This document shows positions 17,928-25,912 of a stretch of DNA of 46,179 bases, piece after piece. The notes under the pieces were generated by a model that did no database searches, had not been told where the DNA came from, and was given only the letters and a program-made list of their open reading frames with translations. Location: the NCBI GenBank assembly GCA_038532435.1, contig JBCBAP010000027.1, forward strand, positions 1 to 46,179. The letters run 5' to 3'. Origin of the DNA: JBCBAP01 sp038532435 (GTDB taxonomy: Bacteria > Pseudomonadota > Alphaproteobacteria > Rhodobacterales > Rhodobacteraceae). Every line of letters begins with the position of its first letter. Positions within the stretch are counted from its first letter, which is position 1. The translations under genes and the position numbers were made by a program.

Positions 17928-18272
17928 ATGGTTGAGCAAACGATTTCAATCCACGCAGCCGAGGGCACCTGGGTGGTGCGCGCGCGTGGGGCGGTGATCG
18001 CCGAAAGCACCAACGCGCTGGAACTGGTGGAGGGCGACTACCCGCCCGTGATCTACTTCCCGCGGGAAGATGTCGCGATGCCCTTCCTCGATCCCAGTGA
18101 CACGACATCCACCTGTCCCCACAAGGGCGCCGCAACCCACTTTTCGCTGGTCGCAAAGAGCGGCGTGATCAAGGACGCCGCATGGAGCTATGAGACACCG
18201 CACGAGGCTGTTTCCCGCATCGCGGGTCACATCGCGTTTTACGGCAGCAAGGCGACCGTCGAACAGCTTTGA
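17928..18272 (+). CDS. DUF427 domain protein
   Basis: A 114-aa protein made of one DUF427 domain: VVRARGAVIAESTNALELVE, then YPPVIYFPREDVAMPFL, then the conserved STCPHKGAATHFSL stretch with one Cys, then DAAWSYETPHEAVSRIAGHI. The family has a small beta-barrel fold and no firmly known function. ATG 17928 has TTGGAGGA directly upstream; an in-frame TTG at 17916 is less likely. It is followed by a strong bidirectional terminator. Confidence 0.92.
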   Translation: MVEQTISIHAAEGTWVVRARGAVIAESTNALELVEGDYPPVIYFPREDVAMPFLDPSDTTSTCPHKGAATHFSLVAKSGVIKDAAWSYETPHEAVSRIAGHIAFYGSKATVEQL

Positions 18273-18303
18273 CCCCAGCCGATGTGCGTGCGCTCGCTTG
18301 ATC

Positions 18304-18329
18304 AAAACGGCGGCCCCGGCCGCCGTTTT
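18304..18329. terminator. bidirectional intrinsic terminator
   Basis: AAAACGGCGGCC (18304-18315) is complementary to GGCCGCCGTTTT (18318-18329). It gives a GC-rich stem with A-tract and T-tract shoulders on both strands. It sits between the convergent DUF427 and ClC genes and can serve both. Confidence 0.85.
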
Positions 18330-18339
18330 TGCGGAGACC

Positions 18340-20010
18340 TCAGGAATGTTCCTCGCGGGCGGTTTCGGCGAGCGCGCGGTTGTAGGCCTTGAGTGCATCC
18401 ACGTAGAAGACAGCACCCAGCAGTTCCGGCGGCTCCCCGTTCGGGCGCGATTCAACCACAGGCACCAGCCCGCCGGCCGCCTTGTCGAGCATGGGCATCG
18501 CCTGCTCGAGCGTGTCGCTGCGGCTCAGGTAGGCGCCCTGCTCCACCAGTTCCCAGCTTTGCGTGTCGGACGCGCCGTTCTCTGACCCGCGGGGGCGCAT
18601 CAGCGTGCCGACGGTGATGGTACACAGAAGGTATTCCTGCGGCCCGGCAGCGAGGTGCACGCCGCGCCGCTCGATCTGGCTAAGGAAAAAGCTTCGGTCG
18701 ACGAGACGGGTCGACACGGCAAGCCCCAGCGACACCGCCACCATTATGGCGATCCCGGCCTCCCAGTCCCCGGTCAGCTCGAACACGATCAGCGTCGTTG
18801 AGATCGGCGCCCCGAGGACGGAGGCCGCGACCGCCGCCATTCCGGCGAGCGCGTAGAGCGCGACGGAGCCGGACACGTCCGGGAAGACCGCCGTCGCCAC
18901 CCAGCCGAAGGCGAGTCCGGTCAGCGCCCCCAGCATCAGGGATGGGGAGAAAACGCCCCCTCCCATCCGCCCGCCGAACGTGATCGCGACCGCGATGACC
19001 TTCACCACCGCGAACATCAGCGCCTCGCGGAACAGCAGCCCGCCGTCGAGAGCGCGGTTCGTCGTCTCGTAACCGACGCCGATGATGTGCGGGAAGAAGA
19101 CCGCGATGCAGCCCAGTATCGCCCCGGCGAGGGCGGGACGCAGGGGGGTCGGCAGGCGAAGGCGGGTCTGCACCCGGTCCCCGATATCCTCGGCGATGAA
19201 GATCGCCCGCATCATCACCACAGCGACGAAGCCGGAGATCATGCCCAGGATCATGAACGCGGGAAGCTCCACATAGAAGTCGAGCGCACGGTCTGGCAGC
19301 ACGAATTCGGGCGTGTTGCCCAGGGTGATGCGGCTGACCACCGTCCCGGCGACGGAGGCGATCACAATGGGCGCGAACGCGTGGATCGCGAAATGGCGGA
19401 GGATGACCTCCAGCGCGAAGAGCGCGCCTGCGATGGGTGCGTTGAAGGAGGCGGAGACCGCAGCGGCGACGGCGCAGCCCAACAGATCGCGCGCGGTCAC
19501 CTGGTTCGACTTGAGCGCGTCGGACACCCAGCTTGCCACGACGGCGGCAAGGTGCACGACCGGCCCCTCCCGCCCGGAGGATCCGCCCGTCGACAGTGTG
19601 ATCATCGAGGCAACGGCGGAGGCGAGGCCCGCCTCCCGCTCCACCCGGCCCCGGCGCAGCGCCGCCCCCTCGATCACGTGGGCGACGGAGCGGGCACGGC
19701 CGTCCGGGGTGAACATCCAGAGGATCAGTCCGACGATGAAGCCGCCAAGGATTGGAATACCGATCACCCAGACCGCGGGCAGCTCGCTCAGGCGGGAGTG
19801 GAGCATCTCATCGGTTTCGCCGTAGAACAGCTCCTGCAGGAAGGCGATACCTTCGCGAAACATCACCGCGATGACCCCGCCGGCAATGCCGATGCACAGG
19901 GCTATGAGCCAAAACTGGAGCTGACCGGGACCGTTTCGCTGCACCCGCTTCCACACCGCGCTCCAATGATCGCGGGCCCCGCGGACTGCCTGAGAAAGAC
20001 TCTGCCACAT
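18340..20010 (-). CDS. ClC-family chloride channel/transporter
   Basis: A 556-aa membrane protein with the ClC selectivity motifs GGSSGREGPVVH (including the gating Glu) and GGGVFSPSLMLGA, and the helix FNAPIAGALFALEVILRHF. A cytosolic tail from about residue 435 has a CBS-like half (SDTLEQAMPMLDKAAGGLVP ... LLGAVFYVDALKAYN). At the position of the proton glutamate of E. coli ClC-ec1 (Glu203, in FIIEEMRPQF) this protein has Val (FALEVILRHF). That residue is typical of ClC channels rather than H+/Cl- antiporters, so passive chloride conduction is possible (inference). ATG 20010 has AAGGGA 7 nt upstream. It is monocistronic. Confidence 0.93.
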   Translation of the reverse strand: MWQSLSQAVRGARDHWSAVWKRVQRNGPGQLQFWLIALCIGIAGGVIAVMFREGIAFLQELFYGETDEMLHSRLSELPAVWVIGIPILGGFIVGLILWMFTPDGRARSVAHVIEGAALRRGRVEREAGLASAVASMITLSTGGSSGREGPVVHLAAVVASWVSDALKSNQVTARDLLGCAVAAAVSASFNAPIAGALFALEVILRHFAIHAFAPIVIASVAGTVVSRITLGNTPEFVLPDRALDFYVELPAFMILGMISGFVAVVMMRAIFIAEDIGDRVQTRLRLPTPLRPALAGAILGCIAVFFPHIIGVGYETTNRALDGGLLFREALMFAVVKVIAVAITFGGRMGGGVFSPSLMLGALTGLAFGWVATAVFPDVSGSVALYALAGMAAVAASVLGAPISTTLIVFELTGDWEAGIAIMVAVSLGLAVSTRLVDRSFFLSQIERRGVHLAAGPQEYLLCTITVGTLMRPRGSENGASDTQSWELVEQGAYLSRSDTLEQAMPMLDKAAGGLVPVVESRPNGEPPELLGAVFYVDALKAYNRALAETAREEHS

Positions 20011-20060
20011 ACACCTGTCCCTTGATCCTCCCTAACACCCGGGATTCACGTTTGGAAGGG

Positions 20061-20579
20061 TCAGCCCCTGCGGCGAATCGCGATCTGTGCGCCGATCAGC
20101 TCAGATCTGGGCACATCCGCGTGATCGGCCTTCATCCGGGCCATGCGGGCCTGCGCCCAGCCCGGGTAGGGCGTGCTGCGCCGGGCCTCCAGATCGACGT
20201 TCATGAGGAGGGTTTCGCAAACCGCAGCAACGCTGCCATCCGCGTCCGCGACAAGCTCGATGAAGACATGCACCCGCTTCGGATCGCAGTCGAGAAGGAT
20301 GAGGCAGGCGTGGAACGAGGCCCCTTCCAGCAGCTCCCCCAGATAATGGATGTGAGACTGGATTGCGTAGGGTCCCTGGCGCGCCTCCGCCGCGAACTTC
20401 TCCCCCACGCCCAGATGATCCTCGAGAAACCGGTCGAGCGCGTGATCCGCCGCCATGGTGTAGTAGGCCACGTTCATGTGGCCATTATAGTCGATCCACT
20501 CCGGCGGAACCGTGCGGGAAGCGGTGCGGATCGGTGCCTCATAGGGGCCGTCATGCCCTTCGGGCGAGTCTTGGGTCAC
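20061..20579 (-). CDS. hot-dog fold acyl-CoA thioesterase
   Basis: A 172-aa 4HBT-type protein. The catalytic-region motif is VPPEWIDYNGHMNVAYYTMA (Asp in D-x-NGHxN). The central hot-dog helix and sheet strands follow (IQSHIHYLGELLEGASFHAC and VHVFIELVADADGSVAAVCE). It hydrolyses acyl-CoA thioesters; the sequence is reminiscent of the betainyl-CoA thioesterase type in carnitine catabolism, but no carnitine genes are here, so the substrate is open. The start is GTG 20579, chosen because AAGGA lies 8 nt upstream and the family N-terminus follows. The very long frame above it is the antisense of the neighbouring FAD-oxidase gene. It is divergent from that gene with 87 nt between them. Confidence 0.87.
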   Translation of the reverse strand: MTQDSPEGHDGPYEAPIRTASRTVPPEWIDYNGHMNVAYYTMAADHALDRFLEDHLGVGEKFAAEARQGPYAIQSHIHYLGELLEGASFHACLILLDCDPKRVHVFIELVADADGSVAAVCETLLMNVDLEARRSTPYPGWAQARMARMKADHADVPRSELIGAQIAIRRRG

Positions 20580-20666
20580 AGGTGCTGTCCTTTTCGCTTC
20601 CGCCACCTCCCTTTCCCGCCTAGACTGCGGACCACGCCAACGCGCGATGATCTGGGGAGGTCGGCC

Positions 20667-22040
20667 ATGTCCATAGAAGCGGCGATCGAGCGGCTGCGCA
20701 ACAGCCTCGGCGACCGGGTGTCCACCGGTGCATCGGTGCGCGATCTTCACGGGCAGAATGAGAGCTACTTTCCCGTGACCTTGCCGGATGCGGTGGTCTT
20801 TCCGGACACGACCGAGGACGTGGCGGAAATCGTGCGCATCTGCGCGGACGAAGGATGCCCCATCGTGCCGTGGGGAACGGGGACATCGCTTGAGGGTCAC
20901 GCGCTCGCCACACAGGGGGGCATCAGCCTCGATATGGGGCGGATGGACCGGGTGCTGCAGATCAACGCGGAAGACATGGACGTGACCGTCCAGCCCGGCT
21001 GCACCCGCGAGGCCCTGAACGAGGATCTGCGGGCGACGGGGCTCTTCTTCCCCGTTGATCCGGGTGCGAACGCCTCTCTGGGTGGCATGGCGGCCACCCG
21101 GGCCTCGGGCACCACCGCAGTGCGCTATGGCACGATGCGGGAGAATGTGCTGGCGCTGGAGGTGGTGCTGGCGGACGGCCGGATCGTGCGCACCGGCACG
21201 CGCGCGCGGAAATCCTCCGCTGGATACGACCTGACCAAGCTCATGGTCGGCAGCGAGGGCACGCTCGGCATCATCACCGAGCTCACCCTGCGGCTTCAGG
21301 GACAGCCCGAGGCGGTCTCCGCCGCGACCTGTGCCTTTCCGGACATCCGCTCCGCGGTGGAGGCGGTGCAGATGACGATCCAGATGGGGCTGCCCATGGC
21401 GCGGATCGAATTCATCGACGAGGTCTGCGTCACCGGGTTCAACGCCCATGCGGGCGCCTCAATGCCGGTAAAACCCCACCTGTTCCTCGAATTTCACGGG
21501 ACCGAGGCCGGGGTCGCCGAACAGGCGGAGCGGGTCGGCGAGATCGTTGCAGAACTGGGTGGTGGCGCGTTCGAATGGGCCACCCGGGCAGAGGACCGCA
21601 AGGCGCTCTGGCACATGCGCCACAACGCGTTCTACGCACAGAAGGCGTTGAAGCCCGGATGCTGGGCGCTCACCACCGATATCTGTGTCCCGATCTCCTG
21701 CCTTGCGGAGGCGGTTGAGGACACCCGGGCCGACATCGACGACAGCGGGCTGATCGGGCCGATGCTGGGGCATGTGGGCGACGGCAACTACCACGCGGCG
21801 ATCCTTGTGGATCCGGACCGTCCCGAGGAACTCGCCCGCGCGAAGGACCTCGCGCACCGGATGGCCGAGCGGGCGCTCGCGGTGGGTGGCACGGTCACCG
21901 GCGAACACGGCGTCGGCCAGGGCAAGAAGCGCTACATGGCCGCGGAACACGGCCCGGGCTGGCAGGTGATGGGCGAGATCAAGCGCGCGCTCGACCCCCG
22001 CAACATCCTCAATCCCGGCAAGGTCGTCGAGGTCAACTGA
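20667..22040 (+). CDS. FAD-linked oxidase, D-lactate dehydrogenase (cytochrome)/glycolate oxidase GlcD type
   Basis: A 457-aa flavoprotein. The N-terminal PCMH FAD-binding domain has VVFPDTTEDVAEIVRICADE, PIVPWGTGTSLEGHALA, PGCTREALNEDL and FFPVDPGANASLGGMAATRA. The C-terminal FAD-oxidase domain has the metal/substrate histidines in GHVGDGNYHAAI and GEHGVGQGKKRYM. Enzymes of this group oxidise D-2-hydroxyacids, chiefly D-lactate or glycolate, and pass electrons to cytochrome c or quinone. The length and single-chain layout favour the D-lactate dehydrogenase (Dld) type, because GlcE and GlcF partners are absent. ATG 20667 has GGGGAGG upstream. A dispersed repeat lies 56 nt after the stop. Confidence 0.9.
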   Translation: MSIEAAIERLRNSLGDRVSTGASVRDLHGQNESYFPVTLPDAVVFPDTTEDVAEIVRICADEGCPIVPWGTGTSLEGHALATQGGISLDMGRMDRVLQINAEDMDVTVQPGCTREALNEDLRATGLFFPVDPGANASLGGMAATRASGTTAVRYGTMRENVLALEVVLADGRIVRTGTRARKSSAGYDLTKLMVGSEGTLGIITELTLRLQGQPEAVSAATCAFPDIRSAVEAVQMTIQMGLPMARIEFIDEVCVTGFNAHAGASMPVKPHLFLEFHGTEAGVAEQAERVGEIVAELGGGAFEWATRAEDRKALWHMRHNAFYAQKALKPGCWALTTDICVPISCLAEAVEDTRADIDDSGLIGPMLGHVGDGNYHAAILVDPDRPEELARAKDLAHRMAERALAVGGTVTGEHGVGQGKKRYMAAEHGPGWQVMGEIKRALDPRNILNPGKVVEVN

Positions 22041-22096
22041 TCCGCCCGCGTGCGGCTGTCACGCGGCGCGGCGGGCAAGGCCCGCAGCATTCCCCT

Positions 22097-22123
22097 GAGC
22101 CCTTCGGGCGATTGGCGCTTCTG
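22097..22123 (+). repeat. dispersed intergenic repeat, copy 2
   Basis: The partner of 1561-1587. It starts GAGCCCTTCGGGCG and ends TTGGCGCTTCTG, differing at two positions, one of them in the loop of the small GCCC/GGGC hairpin. It lies between the convergent FAD-oxidase and recN genes. Confidence 0.5.
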
Positions 22124-22187
22124 GCTGACCGAACGAGCCGGACAGAAGTGACACGGGTGGGGGGGGGCGGCCAGCCTGCGCTCCGCT

Positions 22188-23840
22188 TCACCCCGCGAGG
22201 AGGGCGCGAGCCGCGGCGAGTGCTTCGTCCGTGAGGGACTCGCCCGCAAGCATCCTGCCGATCTCCGCCTCCCGATCAGCGGGCCCAAGCGCGGTGACAT
22301 CAGTGCGCGTCGTTGTCCCGTCGGAGGATTTGGCGATCCGCCAGTGCGATGCGCCTCGGGCCGCCACCTGCGGTGAGTGGGTGACGACGAGCACTTGCGC
22401 CCGGTCCGCGAGCGCATGAAGACGCCGCCCCACCGCATCCGCGGTCGCCCCGCCCACGCCGCGGTCGATCTCGTCAAAGATCATCGTCAGCCCCTCGGAC
22501 CGGGCGGAGAGACAGACCTTAAGCGCCAGCAGGAACCGGGACAGCTCGCCCCCCGAAGCGATCCGGTTGATAGGCCCGGCGGGCGCGCCCGGATTGGTCG
22601 CCACCGTGAAGGTGATCCGGTCCTGCCCCCCGGGACCGGGCTCCACGGTCTCGAGCAGGGTTTCAAACCGGGCGGCATCCATGCGGAGGGGGCTCAGCTC
22701 CTCCATCACCGCAGCGTCGAGCCGTGCGGCCGCCGCGCGACGGGATGCGGTCAGGGCCTCCGCCGCCGCGGTTGCGTCGCGTGTCGCCTCCGCAAGAGCG
22801 GCCTCAAGACCGCTTATGGCCTCCGCTCCCCCGTCGATGGCAGCAAGGCGGGCCGTGAGTTCCTCGGCCAGCTCCGCCAGCGCGTCCGGCAGCACATCAT
22901 GCTTGCGTGCCAGCGCGCGCAGGGCAAAGAGGCGCTCCTCCGTCCGTTCCAGCTCCAGCGGATCGACGTCGAGCATGTTCAGAAGCGTGTCGACACCGGA
23001 CTGCGCCTCCGCGAGTTCCGCAAACGTCCGCGTGAGTGCTGCGATGGGGGCGTCGAGTTGCCCGGGCAGATGCTCCGCCGCATCCTCAAGCCAGCGCAGG
23101 GCGTCGGCGATCGGGCGCTCCGCCCCGTCGGTGCCAAGCGCCGATTGCGCGCGGGCAATGTCCGCGCGGATCCGTTCTGCCGCCTGCATGCGCCTGCGAG
23201 ATGTGTCGAGCTCTGCGTCTTCTCCGGGCTGCGGATCGAGCTTGGCCAGTTCTTCGACCGCGTGGCGGAGGTACTCTTCGTCCCGTGCGGCCGCCTCAAG
23301 GCCCGTGCGCGCCGCTGCGAGTGCCGCGGCCGCGGCGGTCTCCGCCCCTGCCGCCTCGCGCATCGTCTCAAGGAGGTCACCGTGCCCCGCGAACGCATCG
23401 AGAAGCGCGCGGTGGCCGGAGGGGTCGAGCAGCCCCCTGTCGTCATGCTGCCCGTGCACCTCGACGAGCGTCTCAGCCAGCGCGGCGAGGAGCCCTGCGG
23501 AGGCCTTGCGATCATTCACGTAGGCGGTCTTGCGCCCCTCAGCGGTGCTCACCCGGCGCAAAAGCAGCATTTCCTCTTCCGCGTCGATCCCGGCTTCTGT
23601 CAGGATGTCCCGCGCGGGATGCCCGAGGGCCAAATCGAACTCGGCGATCACCTCACCCTGCACAGCACCCGCACGCACCAGATCGCCACGCCCGCGGCGC
23701 CCGAGGACGAAACCGAGGCAGTCGAGAAGGATGGACTTGCCCGCGCCCGTCTCCCCCGTCAGCACGTTCAGCCCAGGCGCAAAGTCGAGGTCCAGCGCCT
23801 CGATCAGGACCATGTTTCGGATGGAGAGGCTGCGCAGCAT
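22188..23840 (-). CDS. recN: DNA repair protein RecN
   Basis: A 550-aa SMC-like ATPase for double-strand-break repair. The N-terminal half-ATPase has MLRSLSIRNMVLIEALDLDF and Walker A TGETGAGKSILLDCL. A coiled-coil middle runs from about residue 155 to 365. The C-terminal half has the signature RIASGGELSRFLLALKV and Walker B LTMIFDEIDRGVGG. The length matches the family at about 555. It starts 15 nt after bamD and has no obvious Shine-Dalgarno sequence, so it may depend on translation of bamD. In many bacteria recN is an SOS gene, but there is no room for a LexA box directly upstream. It probably belongs to the lpxC-bamD-recN transcript. Confidence 0.97.
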   Translation of the reverse strand: MLRSLSIRNMVLIEALDLDFAPGLNVLTGETGAGKSILLDCLGFVLGRRGRGDLVRAGAVQGEVIAEFDLALGHPARDILTEAGIDAEEEMLLLRRVSTAEGRKTAYVNDRKASAGLLAALAETLVEVHGQHDDRGLLDPSGHRALLDAFAGHGDLLETMREAAGAETAAAAALAAARTGLEAAARDEEYLRHAVEELAKLDPQPGEDAELDTSRRRMQAAERIRADIARAQSALGTDGAERPIADALRWLEDAAEHLPGQLDAPIAALTRTFAELAEAQSGVDTLLNMLDVDPLELERTEERLFALRALARKHDVLPDALAELAEELTARLAAIDGGAEAISGLEAALAEATRDATAAAEALTASRRAAAARLDAAVMEELSPLRMDAARFETLLETVEPGPGGQDRITFTVATNPGAPAGPINRIASGGELSRFLLALKVCLSARSEGLTMIFDEIDRGVGGATADAVGRRLHALADRAQVLVVTHSPQVAARGASHWRIAKSSDGTTTRTDVTALGPADREAEIGRMLAGESLTDEALAAARALLAG

Positions 23841-23855
23841 CGCCGGAGGAGCGGT

Positions 23856-24674
23856 CTAGAGCCAGTCGCCCAGGATCACCTGTCGGAACGTCCGGGTGAA
23901 GAGGTTGCCCTCGTCGCTCGCGTTCGCCTGACCATCGGTCTGGATCAGCGCGTAGGTATCCTCATACCAAGAGGAGCCGGGGAAATTGTAGGCGAGGATC
24001 GCTGCGGACTTGCGCGCCTCCTCGATCAGGCCAAGCGCCATGTAAGCCTCCACGAGGCGGTGAAGCGCTTCTTCGGTGTGGGTCGTGGTCTGGTATTCGT
24101 CGACAACCGCCTTGAACCGGTTGACCGCCGCGAGGTTGTGGCCGCGCTTGAGGTAGTAGCGCCCGATCTCCATCTCCTTGCCCGCCAGGTGGTCGAGGGC
24201 GAGGTCGAACTTCAGCTCCGCATCGCGGGCGTACTCGGTGTTCGGGTAGCGTTGAACGACCTCTCGCAGGGCCTGAAGCGCCTCGACGGTGTTCTGCTGG
24301 TCACGCCCCACGTCGGTGATCTGGTCATAGTAGGACAGCGCGATGAGATACTGGGCGTATGGCGCCTCCGCATCCGACGGGTAGAAGTCGAGATAGCGGC
24401 TCGCGGCACTCTGCGCTTCCTGAAAATCCTTCGCCTCATAGAATGAGTAGGCGGACATGAGCAGAGCGCGCTTTGCCCATTGGGAATAGGGAAAGAGACG
24501 CTCGATCTCCGCAAAGCCGCGGCCTGCGGTGCGCGCCTCGCCCGCGTCCAGATCGGCCTCCGCCTGGCGGTAGATCTCCTCGGCAGAGAGGTCGTTAACA
24601 TCCTGTTCCGGCTCGGCGCAGGCCGCCAGAAGGGCCACGGCACTCAGCAGGGCAAATCGCAGGATCCAGCGCAT
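23856..24674 (-). CDS. bamD: outer membrane assembly lipoprotein BamD
   Basis: A 272-aa TPR lipoprotein of the BAM complex, which inserts beta-barrel proteins into the outer membrane. The signal peptide ends in a lipobox with lipidated Cys19 (ALLAACAEPEQD). TPR-type repeats follow from about residue 30: AEEIYRQAEADLDAG, FPYSQWAKRALLMSAYSFYE, YPSDAEAPYAQYLIALSYYD and RYPNTEYARDAELKFDLALD. It lies between lpxC and recN, the order usual for alphaproteobacteria. The 115 nt before it contain a hairpin over the lpxC stop codon. Confidence 0.96.
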   Translation of the reverse strand: MRWILRFALLSAVALLAACAEPEQDVNDLSAEEIYRQAEADLDAGEARTAGRGFAEIERLFPYSQWAKRALLMSAYSFYEAKDFQEAQSAASRYLDFYPSDAEAPYAQYLIALSYYDQITDVGRDQQNTVEALQALREVVQRYPNTEYARDAELKFDLALDHLAGKEMEIGRYYLKRGHNLAAVNRFKAVVDEYQTTTHTEEALHRLVEAYMALGLIEEARKSAAILAYNFPGSSWYEDTYALIQTDGQANASDEGNLFTRTFRQVILGDWL

Positions 24675-24780
24675 GGTTCAGGGGTCCCCGTCAGATCGTT
24701 TTCGCGGCTCCGGTCCGCGGTTGGTCTGACCTAGCACAAGTCGCAAAGGAGGGGAAAGGGTGGTCGGAGGGTGGTCGCGT

Positions 24781-24802
24781 CGCGGCGGATCACTCCGCCG
24801 CG
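24781..24802. other. hairpin with the lpxC stop codon in its loop
   Basis: CGCGGCGGA (24781-24789) pairs perfectly with TCCGCCGCG (24794-24802). The 4-nt loop TCAC contains the lpxC stop codon (TGA on the minus strand). There is no U-tract, so it is not a standard terminator. It may affect processing or read-through into bamD. Confidence 0.4.
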
Positions 24803-25722
24803 ATGCCGAGGGCCTCGCTCTCGCACGCGCCGGGCAGTCCGAACGCGTCTTCCGGTGCGCAGATCTCGACCCGCCATGCGCCGGGCGTGGCGAACAGCTT
24901 CCGGATCAGGCGGTTGGTCACGCCATGGCCTGCCCTGGTGCCGGAATAGCGCCCGATGATCGGGGCGCCAGCCAGTGCCAGATCACCCACTGCGTCGAGC
25001 ATCTTGTGCCGGACGCATTCGTCAGCGTGCCGAAAACCCTCCGGGTTTACCACGCGGTCATCCTCGACCACGATCGCGTTCTCAAGCGATCCACCGAGCG
25101 CCAGACCGTTGGCACGCAGGCTGTCCACATCGGACTGGCGGCAGAACGTCCGGCTGTCGCTCAGATGATCGACGAAAGCACCGTTGACCACAGCCATGCT
25201 GCGGGTCTGCTGACCGATCACCGCATCGGGGAAGTCGATCTCATAATCCATTTCGAACCGGTCCGCCGGTTCCAGCCGGGCGGAAGCCTCCCCTTCGTCG
25301 AGGGAGACGGTCTCGAGGATCCGGATCACCAGCCGTTGCGCATCCTGACGGATCAGACCGACCGCCTGGATCCGCTCCACGAAGGGAGCGGCGCTGCCGT
25401 CCATGATCGGCACTTCGGGCCCGTCGAGTTCGATCAGCGCGTTGGTCACGCCCAGGCCCGCGAGTGCCGCCATCACATGTTCGATGGTCGACACGGTCAC
25501 ACCATCCGCGTTCGCGATGCGGGTGCACAAGGTGGTGTTGTCGACATTGTCATAGGCGGCAGGCACCAGCTGATCGCCGGACGTCACATCTGTGCGCTTA
25601 AACCAGATGCCATGGTCCGCGACCGCCGGACGGATGACCATCCGGGCCGGGTGGCCCTTGTGAAGGCCGATCCCGGTCAGCGTCACGGAGCGCTTGAGCG
25701 TCGTCTGATAATGCGTCTGCAC
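24790..25722 (-). CDS. lpxC: UDP-3-O-acyl-N-acetylglucosamine deacetylase
   Basis: A 310-aa zinc amidase that catalyses the committed step of lipid A synthesis. Visible landmarks are the N-terminal QTTLKRSVTLTGIGLHKG, the zinc ligand His in STIEHVMAALAGLGVTN with the following GPEVPIMDGSAAPFV, the second zinc site HKMLDAVGDLALAG (His and Asp), and the catalytic-loop His in GTRAGHGVTNRLIR. The start is GTG 25722 with GAGG 7 nt upstream. A strong terminator separates it from ftsZ, so it likely has its own promoter in the 190-nt gap and leads bamD and recN. Confidence 0.97.
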   Translation of the reverse strand: MQTHYQTTLKRSVTLTGIGLHKGHPARMVIRPAVADHGIWFKRTDVTSGDQLVPAAYDNVDNTTLCTRIANADGVTVSTIEHVMAALAGLGVTNALIELDGPEVPIMDGSAAPFVERIQAVGLIRQDAQRLVIRILETVSLDEGEASARLEPADRFEMDYEIDFPDAVIGQQTRSMAVVNGAFVDHLSDSRTFCRQSDVDSLRANGLALGGSLENAIVVEDDRVVNPEGFRHADECVRHKMLDAVGDLALAGAPIIGRYSGTRAGHGVTNRLIRKLFATPGAWRVEICAPEDAFGLPGACESEALGIAAE

Positions 25723-25860
25723 GATCCTACCTCTGCCTTTTCGGCATCGCGGGTTTGGTTCACCCTTGTTCGGTAGTGTAGATACGAAACGACCGGCGCG
25801 CCTTCAAATCAAACAATGTGTCTGATTGTAACAGCCGTAACCACATGATCTTAAACGCGA

Positions 25861-25889
25861 AAACGCCACCGCGAGGCGGTGGCGTTTTG
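25861..25889 (-). terminator. intrinsic terminator after ftsZ
   Basis: AAAACGCCACCGC (25861-25873) and its perfect complement (25877-25889) enclose a 3-nt loop, with a T-tract on the minus strand. It lies 23 nt after the ftsZ stop codon and separates the division genes from lpxC. Confidence 0.88.
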
Positions 25890-25912
25890 CGGCGCAGCAA
25901 CGCTGCTCTGTT

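Noticed and set aside
20580..21449. Long N-terminal extension of the thioesterase frame (462 codons in total)
   Set aside because: The extension is antisense to the FAD-oxidase gene. A GTG start with a good Shine-Dalgarno sequence at 20579 gives the normal hot-dog thioesterase length.
22159..22167. Run of nine G residues after the FAD-oxidase gene
   Set aside because: Considered as a phase-variable tract, but it lies between convergent genes, outside any coding sequence or promoter of either.
22377..24446. 689-codon plus-strand open frame over recN and bamD
   Set aside because: Mirror frame of two well-recognised minus-strand genes.
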